NCBI RefSeq assembly: GCF_025398175.1
Contig: NZ_CP099737.1
Coordinates: forward strand, 1 to 32,804
Direction: 5' to 3'
DNA: 32,804 bases
Origin: Photobacterium sp. TY1-4
Lineage (GTDB): Bacteria > Pseudomonadota > Gammaproteobacteria > Enterobacterales > Vibrionaceae
In this document: one piece after another, positions 7,030 to 14,497 of the stretch
Numbering within the stretch: the stretch's first letter is position 1
How the letters are laid out: every line of letters begins with the position of its first letter
Program-made: the position numbers and the translations under genes
Notes under the pieces: generated by a model
Told to the model about the DNA's origin: nothing
What the model saw: the letters and a program-made list of their open reading frames with translations, nothing else
The model's database searches: none

Positions 7030-7400
7030 TATCGCGCAGCCCTGGAAAGCGGGCTGTAAGGCTGCCGGCAAGCCGGCGATGTTTATCGGCCCGTGGGCAA
7101 GCCACCGGCCGGGCTGTTCGGCGCATCAAAACACAAACGGCGTGTTTTCATGCAGTCACGGTCGCATGCACCGTGCCGTCTGTCATCGCGGGTCGTTCCG
7201 GCATGTTGGCCGTGCCGGCCAATCACCTGGCGCAAGCGCCTCGGTGCCACCACGTCCCCCGCCCACCCCGGTGCCCCGCGAAATGGTGGGGGGTAAAGGC
7301 CCGTGCCTGGCTCATGCTCGTCGTTGTTGCAAATTCAGCGTTCGCAGTTGTCAGCGCGGGGCGGGTGTGCTGGTCGTGGTGAACAGTTCTTCCTCCGGCC
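7030..7400. other. GC-rich non-coding region
   Basis: I find no supported gene here. There is a GCCGG-CAAG-CCGGC hairpin near 7064-7077. A frame encoding a short hydrophobic peptide (WLMLVVVANSAFAVV, ending at 7382) has no good start of its own and is not called as a gene. Confidence 0.4.
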
Positions 7401-7796
7401 TCAAAGATCAGGTTTGAATGTAAAATTACCGGGGGATTGTTCAGGATATTTAAGCACACTGGAAAAGTTTATCCAGACGTCTTCCGGCGCTTCTCTCCTC
7501 CAAATGGTGACATTCTCATTCTCTGAGGGCATGGTCACCCACTTTGTCTCAAATGGTCCTGCTAAGACTTGTTCTCTCTTCCTGTCATTATCATCGGCAA
7601 AGTAACAGGCCTCACCAATTTCAAATACATAACGAACAAATGGCGCAATATAATCAGGTAATGCCGGGTCGTTATCTATTATTGCCGCACACGTAACGGG
7701 TGTTTTAGCACGTACAATATACACTGTTGCCTTATCTTCATGCTCTGGCGGTATGTCATAATCTTTAGCCTACATATAGGCCGCCCAGATTTTCAT
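7401..7796 (-). pseudogene. Hypothetical gene broken by an early in-frame TAG
   Basis: The natural start appears to be the ATG at 7796, preceded by AAGGAAAAAA. After eight codons (MKIWAAYM) there is a TAG at 7772-7770. The same frame then stays open to 7401, reading AKDYDIPPEHEDKATVY and onward. Without the stop the protein would have about 131 residues. It is acidic and soluble, with VRYVFEIGEACYFADD and FETKWVTM. A downstream GTG at 7724 could restart translation and give 107 residues. The family is not recognised. It may be a small immunity- or antirestriction-like protein, but that is only a guess from size and charge. Confidence 0.55.
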
Positions 7797-7919
7797 TTTT
7801 TTTCCTTATTGTTTTATCCGGCTTGGTATTGTTTGTCGGGTTCGGTGTGTCAAATGTGCTCAGCGGTAAACTCTACATAAAGTTAACAAGGTAGAAAAAA
7901 TTGCTTTTTGTCGATTAAA

Positions 7920-7947
7920 AACACCGAACGTTTTCACGTTCGGTGTT
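7920..7947 (-). terminator. Rho-independent terminator of the restriction-modification operon
   Basis: A perfect 12-bp stem (AACACCGAACGT, 7920-7931, and its complement, 7936-7947) with a 4-base loop is followed on the minus strand by a run of T. It lies about 70 bases beyond the methyltransferase stop codon and is oriented to end that operon. Confidence 0.85.
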
Positions 7948-8014
7948 ACATGTACCTTGCAGCAATCTAATTATATAACGTTAGCGCATATCTGTGGTGG
8001 TCCGGTCACCTTTG

Positions 8015-9742
8015 TTATGCTGCCTTTTCTTTATGTGGTTTTGTCGCCTTGCTCTTATTGATATACGGCTTTATCAGCTCAGCTACAGCCCGGAAAACCG
8101 GTACCACGACGGAGTTACCGAACTGTTTGTAGGCACTGGCATCGGCACAGACGATACGGAAATCAGTGTCTGCCTCTGTGCGGTCATGTTCCGGTTTTTC
8201 AAAGCCCATCAGTCGCGCGCATTCGCGCGGTGTCAGGCGTCGCGGTGTTTTGTGCAGCGAGTCGAACTCCGGTGCATAGCGGCCGTGCTCATTGTCGTAC
8301 TTTTTTTCGCCTTCTTTTACTGCAGCCTTAAACTGGGCATCGGTCATCTCCGGCTGGCTGCTCTTCTGCCTGTTGGCAAACGCGGTCGCGAACTGCTCCC
8401 TTTCCTGGTTTTTACGGATCGCTGGCTCACGCTTTTCCTGCAAGTAGCTGTCTTCCAGGCCGTGCTGGTTGATCAGGATCTCCGAGCCGTCTTTGTGGTA
8501 GCGGGCTGAAAGCGTGCGGGTTACAGCTTTGTCGTTTTTTGGGTCAACCAGTCCGAACCCGAATCCGTTGCCCTTGCTCTGGTGTTTAAGGGCGTAATGA
8601 TACAGGTAGTTCCACAGGTTCGGAGTCAGGGTGTATTTTTCTTTCTCGTCGCTTGTCAGTTCACAAAGGATTTCAGCCAATGTATATCGTTTTTCAGGTT
8701 TGGGAATGTCCGTCAGGCTGATCGATTTCAGAGCCGGGTCTTTCTCTGTCAGGTCTTTACGTACGCCGACAAGGCAAACACGCTCACGGTGCTGCGGGGT
8801 AAAGTGAGCGCCATCAATAATCACCGGCTCAGGTTTGCGCTTACGCACGATGTTTATCGAATCTTCGATATCGGCTCCGGCATCTGTAATATCTGCCACC
8901 CAGTAACCGGCGGCATCAAGCGAGCGGATGATGGTGGCAAATGTATTTCCTTTATCGTGGCTCTTCAGGTTCTTAACGTTTTCAAGCACAAAGAATTTCG
9001 GCTGTCGCGCATCCAGGATCTGCTCAACATCGAAGAAAAGGGTTCCCTGAGTGTCGCAGTTAAAACCGTGCTCACGGCCCAAAGAATTTTTCTTGGAGAC
9101 ACCGGCCAGTGAGAACGGCTGACACGGGAAGCCTGCAAGAAGTAAATCGTGCTCGGGAATGTGCTTTCTGATATGTTCTCGCTTCTCTACTCGGTTCATC
9201 CGCGGGTTACCACTTTGGGTAACTTTTGTGATGTCCATAAATGAGCTGTTTTCCTCCGGATTTTCATCTTCTCCGGCCAGGAAATAATTCAGTTCGCGCT
9301 CATCGACATAATGGTTGGCCAGGTAGGTGCGTCGTGCCTTCTGTTCCCATTCGCTGGTAAAAACACACTTTCCGCCGATGTCCTCGAAACCTTTGCGGAG
9401 TCCGCCGATACCGGCAAACAGATCAATGAAAGTGAATTCTGGATTGTCCCAGTGCGATGGCTTTGACGGCAGGAGTTGCTGTCTGATAAAGTCCCGGGCC
9501 CTTTTATCAATAACAATCGGCGATTTTTCCGGACTTTTGCTCCAGCGGTTGAGCTCTGTGCGGTCTATCTTCAGCGTTTTCAGTGCCGCACCTTCTTTGA
9601 GGTCGGACAGCTTCGCTAACTGGATGGCAAGGTTCTTCTGGTCATACACTTCGATAAGTAGCTTCAGAAGCTGGTTGGTTTCCTGCTGCTCGTTTTGAAT
9701 TCTCAGCTCTTCTTCTCTGTCGCCAAGTCTGATTTCTTTCAT
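8015..9742 (-). CDS. dcm: Dcm/M.EcoRII-type DNA cytosine-5 methyltransferase (predicted CCWGG)
   Basis: This enzyme transfers a methyl group to carbon 5 of cytosine. Very close agreement with E. coli Dcm predicts CCWGG as its target. All signature blocks are present in order: DLFAGIGG (AdoMet binding), GFPCQPFS with the catalytic Cys, then SLAGVSKKNSLGREHGF, ENVKNLKSH, QHRERV, RRLTPRECARLMGF and QFGNSVVVPV. The chosen start, ATG 9742, gives about 575 residues; the frame is open to a GTG at 9781. The enzyme is about 100 residues longer than Dcm (472), mostly in a charged stretch before RRLTPRE and in the N-terminus. It ends the operon after the EcoRII-like nuclease and protects host DNA from it. 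CCWGG is also the target of the class 2 DISARM methyltransferase, which links it to drmAB. Confidence 0.92.
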   Translation of the reverse strand: MKEIRLGDREEELRIQNEQQETNQLLKLLIEVYDQKNLAIQLAKLSDLKEGAALKTLKIDRTELNRWSKSPEKSPIVIDKRARDFIRQQLLPSKPSHWDNPEFTFIDLFAGIGGLRKGFEDIGGKCVFTSEWEQKARRTYLANHYVDERELNYFLAGEDENPEENSSFMDITKVTQSGNPRMNRVEKREHIRKHIPEHDLLLAGFPCQPFSLAGVSKKNSLGREHGFNCDTQGTLFFDVEQILDARQPKFFVLENVKNLKSHDKGNTFATIIRSLDAAGYWVADITDAGADIEDSINIVRKRKPEPVIIDGAHFTPQHRERVCLVGVRKDLTEKDPALKSISLTDIPKPEKRYTLAEILCELTSDEKEKYTLTPNLWNYLYHYALKHQSKGNGFGFGLVDPKNDKAVTRTLSARYHKDGSEILINQHGLEDSYLQEKREPAIRKNQEREQFATAFANRQKSSQPEMTDAQFKAAVKEGEKKYDNEHGRYAPEFDSLHKTPRRLTPRECARLMGFEKPEHDRTEADTDFRIVCADASAYKQFGNSVVVPVFRAVAELIKPYINKSKATKPHKEKAA

Positions 9743-9763
9743 TGTTTTTATCCATGGGATGTT

Positions 9764-9784
9764 TGTGTGAAATCTTATCACACA
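9764..9784. promoter_or_regulatory. Inverted repeat upstream of the methyltransferase
   Basis: TGTGTGA and TCACACA (7-bp arms, 7-base spacer) lie 22 bases upstream of the methyltransferase ATG. M.EcoRII is known to repress its own promoter, so this could be an autoregulatory operator. The 7-base spacing does not suit CRP, which needs six. Confidence 0.45.
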
Positions 9785-9886
9785 TTTTTCCCATTTTTAT
9801 TTTTTATGTGGATTTATACAGTGATTTTATACTGGAAGGGTCAAAAACGAACCGATGTCCGATTTGCTTGATGCTATTAGAGGGAT

Positions 9887-10993
9887 CTATTTGTTGATCC
9901 GACAGCTTTCCAGAAGCTCGTCAGTGACCTTTTCCAAAGGGGCTCCGTTCAGCAGGAATTTGATATTCTCGGCGACCACCGCAGGTGGGGTTTGGTAACT
10001 ACCTAGGATATGGAAATCCGTTGCGGGAATCTCGAGGAAACGGTTCTTGTTTGTTCCAGTGAAGCTAGTTGTCTCGTCACTCTCCCGGACTTTCTGGTTC
10101 AGCAGCTCGTCGGCCTTGGCCGTGGTCAGCTCGGTGCCGATGAGCATGACTTTATCGCTGATGTCCCGGCGGTTGAAAAGGTAGCCGGGGTCGGAGTGCT
10201 TGTTCCAGTCCGGCTTGACTAGGATCAGGTGCAGGGTGCGGACACTTGCCTGCCCCAAGTCCCTGACTAGCTTCGCCTGGCCTACATTGATACCGAATTT
10301 GAGAGGGGCGTTCTCGCCACGCCTGAAGGGGTACTTGTGCTTGAGCTCGATCTCCCAGTACTGCTTCCTGTAAAGGACGATCCTGTCTAGGTCCCATAGC
10401 CAGCTGAAGAACGGCTGGACCACGAAGTTTTTCATTACCCTGTTGAGGAGAACCTCGTTCCTGAAATTTTCCCCTGTTGCGAAAGCCCCGTGTAGCCTTC
10501 CCCAGAAAACAGCCATCTGCCTTTCCGTGTCCCTGACATTCTGCCGGATGCCGGGGAAAGGAATAGTAACGAGATTCCTTTTTCGTCGCAGGTAATCCTG
10601 GAGCTGAAAGGTCGTCTCTGGCTGGCCGGGTTTGTGGCAGTAGAAATCAGACTCTTCCTCATCGAAAGTCACTGTGTAGGTGGTGTTGGGCGCAAGGTGC
10701 TGAAGTGTCCTGATATATCCTTCGCTTGCCCCATTTTTGCTCCGGTCCCAGACGAAGAAGCACCGCGCATTGTTATACCCCCTCTGAAGGGCGATCACCG
10801 TCGTGACGTCGGGAACCTCGAGGCCTAGTTGCTCGAGGTGCCGTATGTAGGTCATGGCGACCGGCTCTATCTGCAGTCCCTCCAGGGTCTGGTGCTTGTC
10901 GTAGCTGAGGAGCTCGAACTGGGTATTTTTGTTGTTTAGATTCAGCTGTCTTAGCGGGGTGCCGTTGCCGACAGGTGTTTGCGTTCCGTGCAT
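9887..10993 (-). CDS. Unknown protein with PD-(D/E)XK-like motif between EcoRII-like and Dcm-like genes
   Basis: I do not recognise this 368-residue family. It starts 27 bases after the EcoRII-like stop, with AGAGGG upstream of its ATG, so it belongs to the same transcript. In the second half the run WDLDRIVLYRKQYWEIELKHKYP places an Asp about 12-14 residues before an E-L-K, the usual spacing of PD-(D/E)XK nuclease active sites. It is followed by a conserved-looking GINVGQAKL, where Gln often sits in the next helix. The protein may be a second nuclease or a DNA-binding partner of the restriction enzyme. Canonical EcoRII has no such third gene. A further 105 bases separate it from the methyltransferase start. 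Confidence 0.6.
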   Translation of the reverse strand: MHGTQTPVGNGTPLRQLNLNNKNTQFELLSYDKHQTLEGLQIEPVAMTYIRHLEQLGLEVPDVTTVIALQRGYNNARCFFVWDRSKNGASEGYIRTLQHLAPNTTYTVTFDEEESDFYCHKPGQPETTFQLQDYLRRKRNLVTIPFPGIRQNVRDTERQMAVFWGRLHGAFATGENFRNEVLLNRVMKNFVVQPFFSWLWDLDRIVLYRKQYWEIELKHKYPFRRGENAPLKFGINVGQAKLVRDLGQASVRTLHLILVKPDWNKHSDPGYLFNRRDISDKVMLIGTELTTAKADELLNQKVRESDETTSFTGTNKNRFLEIPATDFHILGSYQTPPAVVAENIKFLLNGAPLEKVTDELLESCRINK

Positions 10994-11020
10994 TGCTGTA
11001 TCCCTCTGTATCGGTATCGG

Positions 11021-12247
11021 TTAGCGCTGTATGGATTGGATTTCGTCAATAAAATCCCTGAATGACATCAGCCATTCGGCCTGTGCCGGCTGGTAGCTTG
11101 CCTGGATTGCTTCCGGTACCACGAGCTGCAGCTGCAGTTCTTCCATCTGTTGGGTCTGGGCCTCGCTGATAGCGGGCTCCATTGTTATGAGGTGCTTGCG
11201 CGGGATGCGCTTGGCCTCGGCCAGCACCTGCCTCCACCTGTCCTTGCAGGTCGTCTTGGCGCCGAGGATTCGGAGCTTATCCCCGGGGAAGCTGGTATCG
11301 GAGTAGCTTTTACTGTCAGGGAACAGGAAATCGGGTTTCTGCCTCCCCTCGGTTTTGGCACCGCGGTCGAACTGGATACCGTTGGCAAGCAGTATGGTTT
11401 CGATATGGTTCTCGAAGGCATGCCCGCTCCGTGATTTTCTGCGGTTCTGGACACTGAGCGAGAAGCGCACGAATTCGTCGACATCGTCGCCGTTCTCGCC
11501 GAATCCTTCGCGCAGCCTCTGCTGCACGATATGTTTCTCGAGCTGCCTGAATGCCGACTCCTCTGTCTCCATCCACTCTATGAGCGCCGTGTCGGGGGTA
11601 TCGACCGGGGATATCTCCCTTGTCAGGTCACGTGCGAATTTTGAGAAATCTTTGGTTTTGGGGAAGGTGGCGCCAAACCTGTCTAGGATAAGCTCGAGGT
11701 AGTCGGTGCCGTCGGAGCCGATCTCGATACCATAGCGTGCGAACATCAGCCTGACGGGGAGGGCGAACCCGGGCCGTCCGACCTGCACGCCGGTTAGCCC
11801 CCTCTTATTGGTCTCGGTATCCCTCACGCCGAAAAGGGTGCGGATCTGCTCCTCGTACTCGCTGCCCGGTGGGCAGAAGATCATCAGCAGTGTCCCTTCG
11901 TGCGTGGCCGCTATCATGAAGAAGTCGCCGGGCTCGAACCTGTTGCTGACGTCATTGGACTTATAGTAGAGCCTCCACTCGGGGGAGCGGGTGGGGTCTT
12001 GGTAGCGTGTATCGTACCAGGTAACGGTATCCTCGACGATGACCGGCTCGCCTTCCTCCTCGCTGAGGTAGACGAGCGTCGCGGCAATCTTGATTTGGCT
12101 GCCGTCATCCGGGGTCCCGAGGTCTTCGCCTATGCCGGCATTAACCAGCCCGCCGATCTCGTGCTGGTTTGATACCGGGCTGGCATCGACGGCTGTAAGG
12201 TACTTGAATGCGGCGGATGTGAATACATCGGCGAGCTGCTCGAACAT
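11021..12247 (-). CDS. ecoRIIR: EcoRII-family type IIE restriction endonuclease (predicted CCWGG)
   Basis: This 408-residue protein matches EcoRII in length (about 404) and in the C-terminal catalytic domain. NRRKSRSG, KPDFLFP, SYSDTSFP and KTTCKDRWRQ align block by block. Tyr315, Lys331 and Arg337 fall at a constant +7 offset from EcoRII Tyr308, Lys324 and Arg330, so the active site is intact. EcoRII cuts before the first C of CCWGG and needs a second, effector copy of the site bound by its N-terminal domain. Here residues 1-180 are much more diverged but keep the domain size. The ATG at 12247 follows AGAGGTAAGC. It is the first gene of the minus-strand operon that also carries the unknown 368-aa protein and the Dcm-type methyltransferase. 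Confidence 0.9.
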   Translation of the reverse strand: MFEQLADVFTSAAFKYLTAVDASPVSNQHEIGGLVNAGIGEDLGTPDDGSQIKIAATLVYLSEEEGEPVIVEDTVTWYDTRYQDPTRSPEWRLYYKSNDVSNRFEPGDFFMIAATHEGTLLMIFCPPGSEYEEQIRTLFGVRDTETNKRGLTGVQVGRPGFALPVRLMFARYGIEIGSDGTDYLELILDRFGATFPKTKDFSKFARDLTREISPVDTPDTALIEWMETEESAFRQLEKHIVQQRLREGFGENGDDVDEFVRFSLSVQNRRKSRSGHAFENHIETILLANGIQFDRGAKTEGRQKPDFLFPDSKSYSDTSFPGDKLRILGAKTTCKDRWRQVLAEAKRIPRKHLITMEPAISEAQTQQMEELQLQLVVPEAIQASYQPAQAEWLMSFRDFIDEIQSIQR

Positions 12248-12348
12248 GCTTACCTCTTGTTCTTTGTATGCAATTGTATGAGATTAACTTAGATTAAACC
12301 TAAACTCATCAATAAGTTACATTACTTGTTGATTTACTGTATATATTC
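12248..12348 (-). promoter_or_regulatory. AT-rich promoter region of the EcoRII operon with direct repeats
   Basis: This AT-rich gap carries two AGATTAA copies ten bases apart (12281-12287 and 12291-12297) and, on the minus strand, a -10-like TACAAT (12278-12273). It is the natural place for the promoter of the restriction operon and for a regulator. Confidence 0.4.
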
Positions 12349-12659
12349 GTGTTGTTCATAGTGCATGCTGGCCCCGGCAAGGTATTCAATACTCAGAAAA
12401 TTGATCTTGCTTTGGAGCGTAATGGGTCTATTCCAATAATTTTCGAGGTCAAGGCATCTTCCGGCACACAGTCTGTTTATACTGCCGTTGGCCAATTGTT
12501 CATGCATTCAGTAGGGATTCCGTCGGTGGCCAAGGTGATCGTATGCCTAGTGAACTAGAGGAATGTCTCGAGGTGCTGGGGATTTCTGTTTTTCGGTTTG
12601 TTCCTCAGGGGAATTCGTTCAGTTTCGTCCTGCCTCAGGGATTCTGCTGGCCGGTATAG
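12349..12659 (+). pseudogene. Frameshifted 3' remnant of a PD-(D/E)XK-like protein
   Basis: The first frame (12349-12558) encodes KIDLALERNG and IIFEVKASSG, then TAVGQLFMH. The D...E-V-K with a following Q fits a PD-(D/E)XK-like nuclease fold near its C-terminus. This frame stops at 12558. A second frame that takes over at about 12543 (PSELEECLEVLGISVFRFVPQ) reads like the natural continuation and ends at 12659. The two halves together look like the last third of a gene whose start is missing. It sits between the EcoRII promoter and the next module, so it may be scar tissue from an earlier defence gene. Confidence 0.5.
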
Positions 12660-13080
12660 CGGGTATCCCGTCCGGGTTTCTTGTCAATGTATAGAAGCAG
12701 CACCCTGCGGGCAACCTGCTTTATCTCACACCCCTCGCCTTCGGTCGTGCCTCCCTCTTCTCGGTGGTTCGACCAAGCTTAACTGCGCTGCGCAACGTCT
12801 TGGCCCTTCGGGTCACAATCAGGGCTGGGCAGAGCAGGAGCTTTCGTCCCCTGCGGGAAGTGCTGCCAGTTGCCGGGGCCTTCCATGTGCCTGCTCGGCC
12901 TCCTTTGTTCGGGGAACCGTTTGCATTGCCTTTCTTTCCGCCTGCTTCTGATCCTGCAGCCACAGAACCTGCACAGCAAAAGTGAAATGCACGCTCCGCG
13001 CTTTTGCTGTACAGAACCCTGTGCCTGCGCGGGAAGCCAGGCGAAAACGGCAATGAAAACCCAAACAAAGGAGCTACGCT
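12660..13080. other. GC-rich leader region with inverted repeat
   Basis: There are about 420 bases without a supported gene, upstream of the small gene at 13081. It has several short C/G-rich hairpin-like segments (near 12730-12850). There is a perfect 10-bp inverted repeat, ACAGCAAAAG at 12973-12982 and its complement at 13001-13010, which is 70 bases before the ATG. It may hold the promoter and a structured leader. Confidence 0.4.
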
Positions 13081-13380
13081 ATGTCACATTCCAGCCTTTC
13101 CCGGCAAAGCATCACTAACCCGCATGGTACGAGCAACGTATCCCCGTTGCATCCGTCAGGCTCTACAGCAATGAATCACGGTATGGGGGAGTTCGTTATC
13201 GATCACCGCCTCTACCGGCTCTTTGAAAAACTGAAGGAAGCGAACCCGAACGTGCAGGTCATGGTCAACGCCCTGAATATCTCGATGGGGCCGGAAGGCC
13301 CCAGCATCCGTACATGCGAGGATCTGGAAATATTCCTCGAGGCTATTGCCGACTTCGAACAACAGGAGGGCCTGTCATGA
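13081..13380 (+). CDS. Small hypothetical protein (mobile-element pair, gene 1)
   Basis: This 99-residue protein has an ATG preceded by AAAGGAG at good spacing. Its first 35 residues are rich in Ser, His and Asn and look disordered. The rest is mixed alpha/beta (FVIDHRLYRLFEKLKEANP, then a Glu-rich C-terminal helix ending DFEQQEGLS). The family is not recognised. Its stop codon overlaps the start of the next gene (ATGA), so the two are translationally coupled. Confidence 0.6.
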   Translation: MSHSSLSRQSITNPHGTSNVSPLHPSGSTAMNHGMGEFVIDHRLYRLFEKLKEANPNVQVMVNALNISMGPEGPSIRTCEDLEIFLEAIADFEQQEGLS

Positions 13381-13709
13381 GCAGTTCTTCGTACCGGCTT
13401 GCAATTGCAAGGACAATCCTCGGCCAGCTCGGGGGCAACCGCTTCGTGGCAATGACAGGCGCACGGCAGTTCGTTGCCCTGGAAGCCCCCGGCCTGCAGT
13501 TTGACCTGCCCGAAGACGGCGGTTTTGCCTGTGGGGGGATCTGCCGCATAAAGGTGCGGCTCGATCCCTGCGACACCTATACCGTAACGGCATTTGCCAG
13601 GAAGGGGAATGGGCCAGTCTATTGCGAGGTGTCGAGCCGGCCTGGTGTGTACTGCGATATGCTGGAAGGCGTCTTCACCGAAATAACGGGGCTCTACACT
13701 AGGTTGTAG
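13377..13709 (+). CDS. Conserved mobile-element protein of unknown function (mobile-element pair, gene 2)
   Basis: The start is the ATG at 13377, which overlaps the previous stop and follows AGGAGGG. The longer open frame from 13314 is not needed. The 110-residue protein contains ILGQLGGNRFVAMTGARQF, a basic/aromatic middle with RLDPCDTYTV, and VFTEITGLYT at the end. I recall very similar small proteins (QLGGNKFIAMTGAK..., DTYTV..., VFTEaTGL) from phages and conjugative elements of many bacteria. Their function is unknown to me. The size and alpha/beta pattern fit a compact single-domain protein. Confidence 0.65.
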   Translation: MSSSSYRLAIARTILGQLGGNRFVAMTGARQFVALEAPGLQFDLPEDGGFACGGICRIKVRLDPCDTYTVTAFARKGNGPVYCEVSSRPGVYCDMLEGVFTEITGLYTRL

Positions 13710-13733
13710 GCATTTCTGTCTACGTGAAATATT

Positions 13734-13767
13734 GCGGTAATGTATTACCTTTGTATTACATTACCGC
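13734..13767. terminator. Hairpin after the coupled small genes
   Basis: An 11-bp perfect stem (GCGGTAATGTA at 13734-13744, its complement at 13757-13767) with a 12-base loop starts 25 bases after the stop at 13709. It has no T tail, so termination is uncertain; it may be a regulatory structure. Confidence 0.4.
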
Positions 13768-13834
13768 GCAGGTCTCTACGGCTTCAGGCGGCAGCCGTAG
13801 CTCTCCCGGGCGACCCGGGTGAAATTTCCTAAAT

Positions 13835-13852
13835 GTGACTTATAGTCCGTGG
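13835..13852 (+). promoter_or_regulatory. C-box-like operator upstream of the XRE regulator
   Basis: GTGACTTATAGTCCGTGG contains GACT-TAT-AGTC, the symmetric core of C-boxes bound by restriction-modification controller proteins. It ends 50 bases before the ATG at 13903. An identical 18-mer in mirror orientation lies at 14375-14392. Confidence 0.7.
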
Positions 13853-13902
13853 TTCGCTAGAACATACCCGGCTAACCTATCTGATTTTTCCGGGGGTTAA
13901 TA

Positions 13903-14142
13903 ATGGCGCTGAGGGAAAATACGGCATTGCTGCTGAGGGAGCTACGGCTGGAAAGGGGGCTGAGCCAGGAGGGGCTGGCCAAGCTGTCGGGAATAGACCG
14001 AACCTTTATTTCCGGCGTCGAGCGCAACAGGCGGAACATCACCCTGGATACCCTGGACCGCCTTCTTGCCGCTCTCGGGGTCGACAGCCATCTGTTCCTT
14101 TGCCTGCTGGCAGACAGGGAAAAGGCTAAAGGGAGTCTATGA
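13903..14142 (+). CDS. XRE-family controller (C-protein-like) regulator
   Basis: This 79-residue protein is almost wholly one HTH_XRE domain. RLERGLSQEGLAKLSGIDRTFISGVERNRRNITLDTLDRLLAAL gives helices 1-5, with QEGLAKLSG and RTFISGVE as the HTH. The size and pattern are those of C proteins of restriction-modification systems. Those bind C-boxes, activate their own gene and delay nuclease expression until methylation is complete. A C-box-like 18-mer lies 50 bases upstream. The gene is convergent with a small gene that carries the same box, and their ends overlap by 17 bases. A weaker C-box-like sequence precedes drmA. Whether it controls EcoRII is unknown; no box was seen there. Confidence 0.75.
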   Translation: MALRENTALLLRELRLERGLSQEGLAKLSGIDRTFISGVERNRRNITLDTLDRLLAALGVDSHLFLCLLADREKAKGSL

Positions 14143-14326
14143 ATGTCTTGGCTTCGCTGATGCCGTCCTCGACCGTGAACACGAGGCCACTCTCGAGCTC
14201 GTCGCCGCCGTCGGATACCGTGTATTCATAGCCGCCGCGGTACCGGTCGGCGTTGTTCTCTATGAATATTGTGTATCCCTTGTATGCCTCTTCGTGGGTA
14301 ATTTCCGGGTAGGTGTCTTCGGTCAT
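14126..14326 (-). CDS. Small acidic protein under a C-box-like operator
   Basis: The start is the ATG at 14326, which follows AGAGGAAAAG. The 66-residue protein is strongly acidic. It reads HEEAYKGYTIFIEN, then a Tyr/Gly-rich stretch with YTVSDGGDELESG, then a C-terminal helix. It is not recognised beyond being a common type of small hypothetical protein. It has the same 18-bp box, in the same relative position (48 bases upstream), as the C-like regulator, so it is probably co-regulated. The acidic DNA-mimic-like charge raises the idea of an antirestriction or immunity role, but nothing else supports it. Its 3' end overlaps the regulator's end. Confidence 0.6.
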   Translation of the reverse strand: MTEDTYPEITHEEAYKGYTIFIENNADRYRGGYEYTVSDGGDELESGLVFTVEDGISEAKTFIDSL

Positions 14327-14374
14327 CGGCTTTTCCTCTTTATTTATATTATCAGGGAGATAGGCAGGATAAGT

Positions 14375-14392
14375 CCACGGACTATAAGTCAC
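14375..14392 (-). promoter_or_regulatory. C-box-like operator upstream of the small acidic gene
   Basis: On the minus strand this is GTGACTTATAGTCCGTGG, identical to 13835-13852. It is followed directly by a partial second copy (GTGGACTTATCC), which recalls the tandem OL/OR layout of C-boxes. It lies 48 bases upstream of the ATG at 14326. Confidence 0.7.
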
Positions 14393-14497
14393 GTTTTGAT
14401 GGTAATAAATTTAGATATATCGATGGTTTGGCTTTATATGCAATATGTTTAAACTATTATATAAATAAGATTTGCTATTTAAATCAAGAGGAAAAGT

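Noticed and set aside
7173..7382. Hok-like short membrane toxin (WLMLVVVANSAFAVV)
   Set aside because: The hydrophobic part has no start codon or ribosome-binding site of its own, and there is no antisense RNA-like promoter that I can support.
7994..9112. Plus-strand open frames opposite the methyltransferase
   Set aside because: They are shadows of the methyltransferase gene on the other strand, without their own signals.
9764..9784. CRP binding site
   Set aside because: TGTGA and TCACA are spaced by seven bases, not the six needed by CRP.
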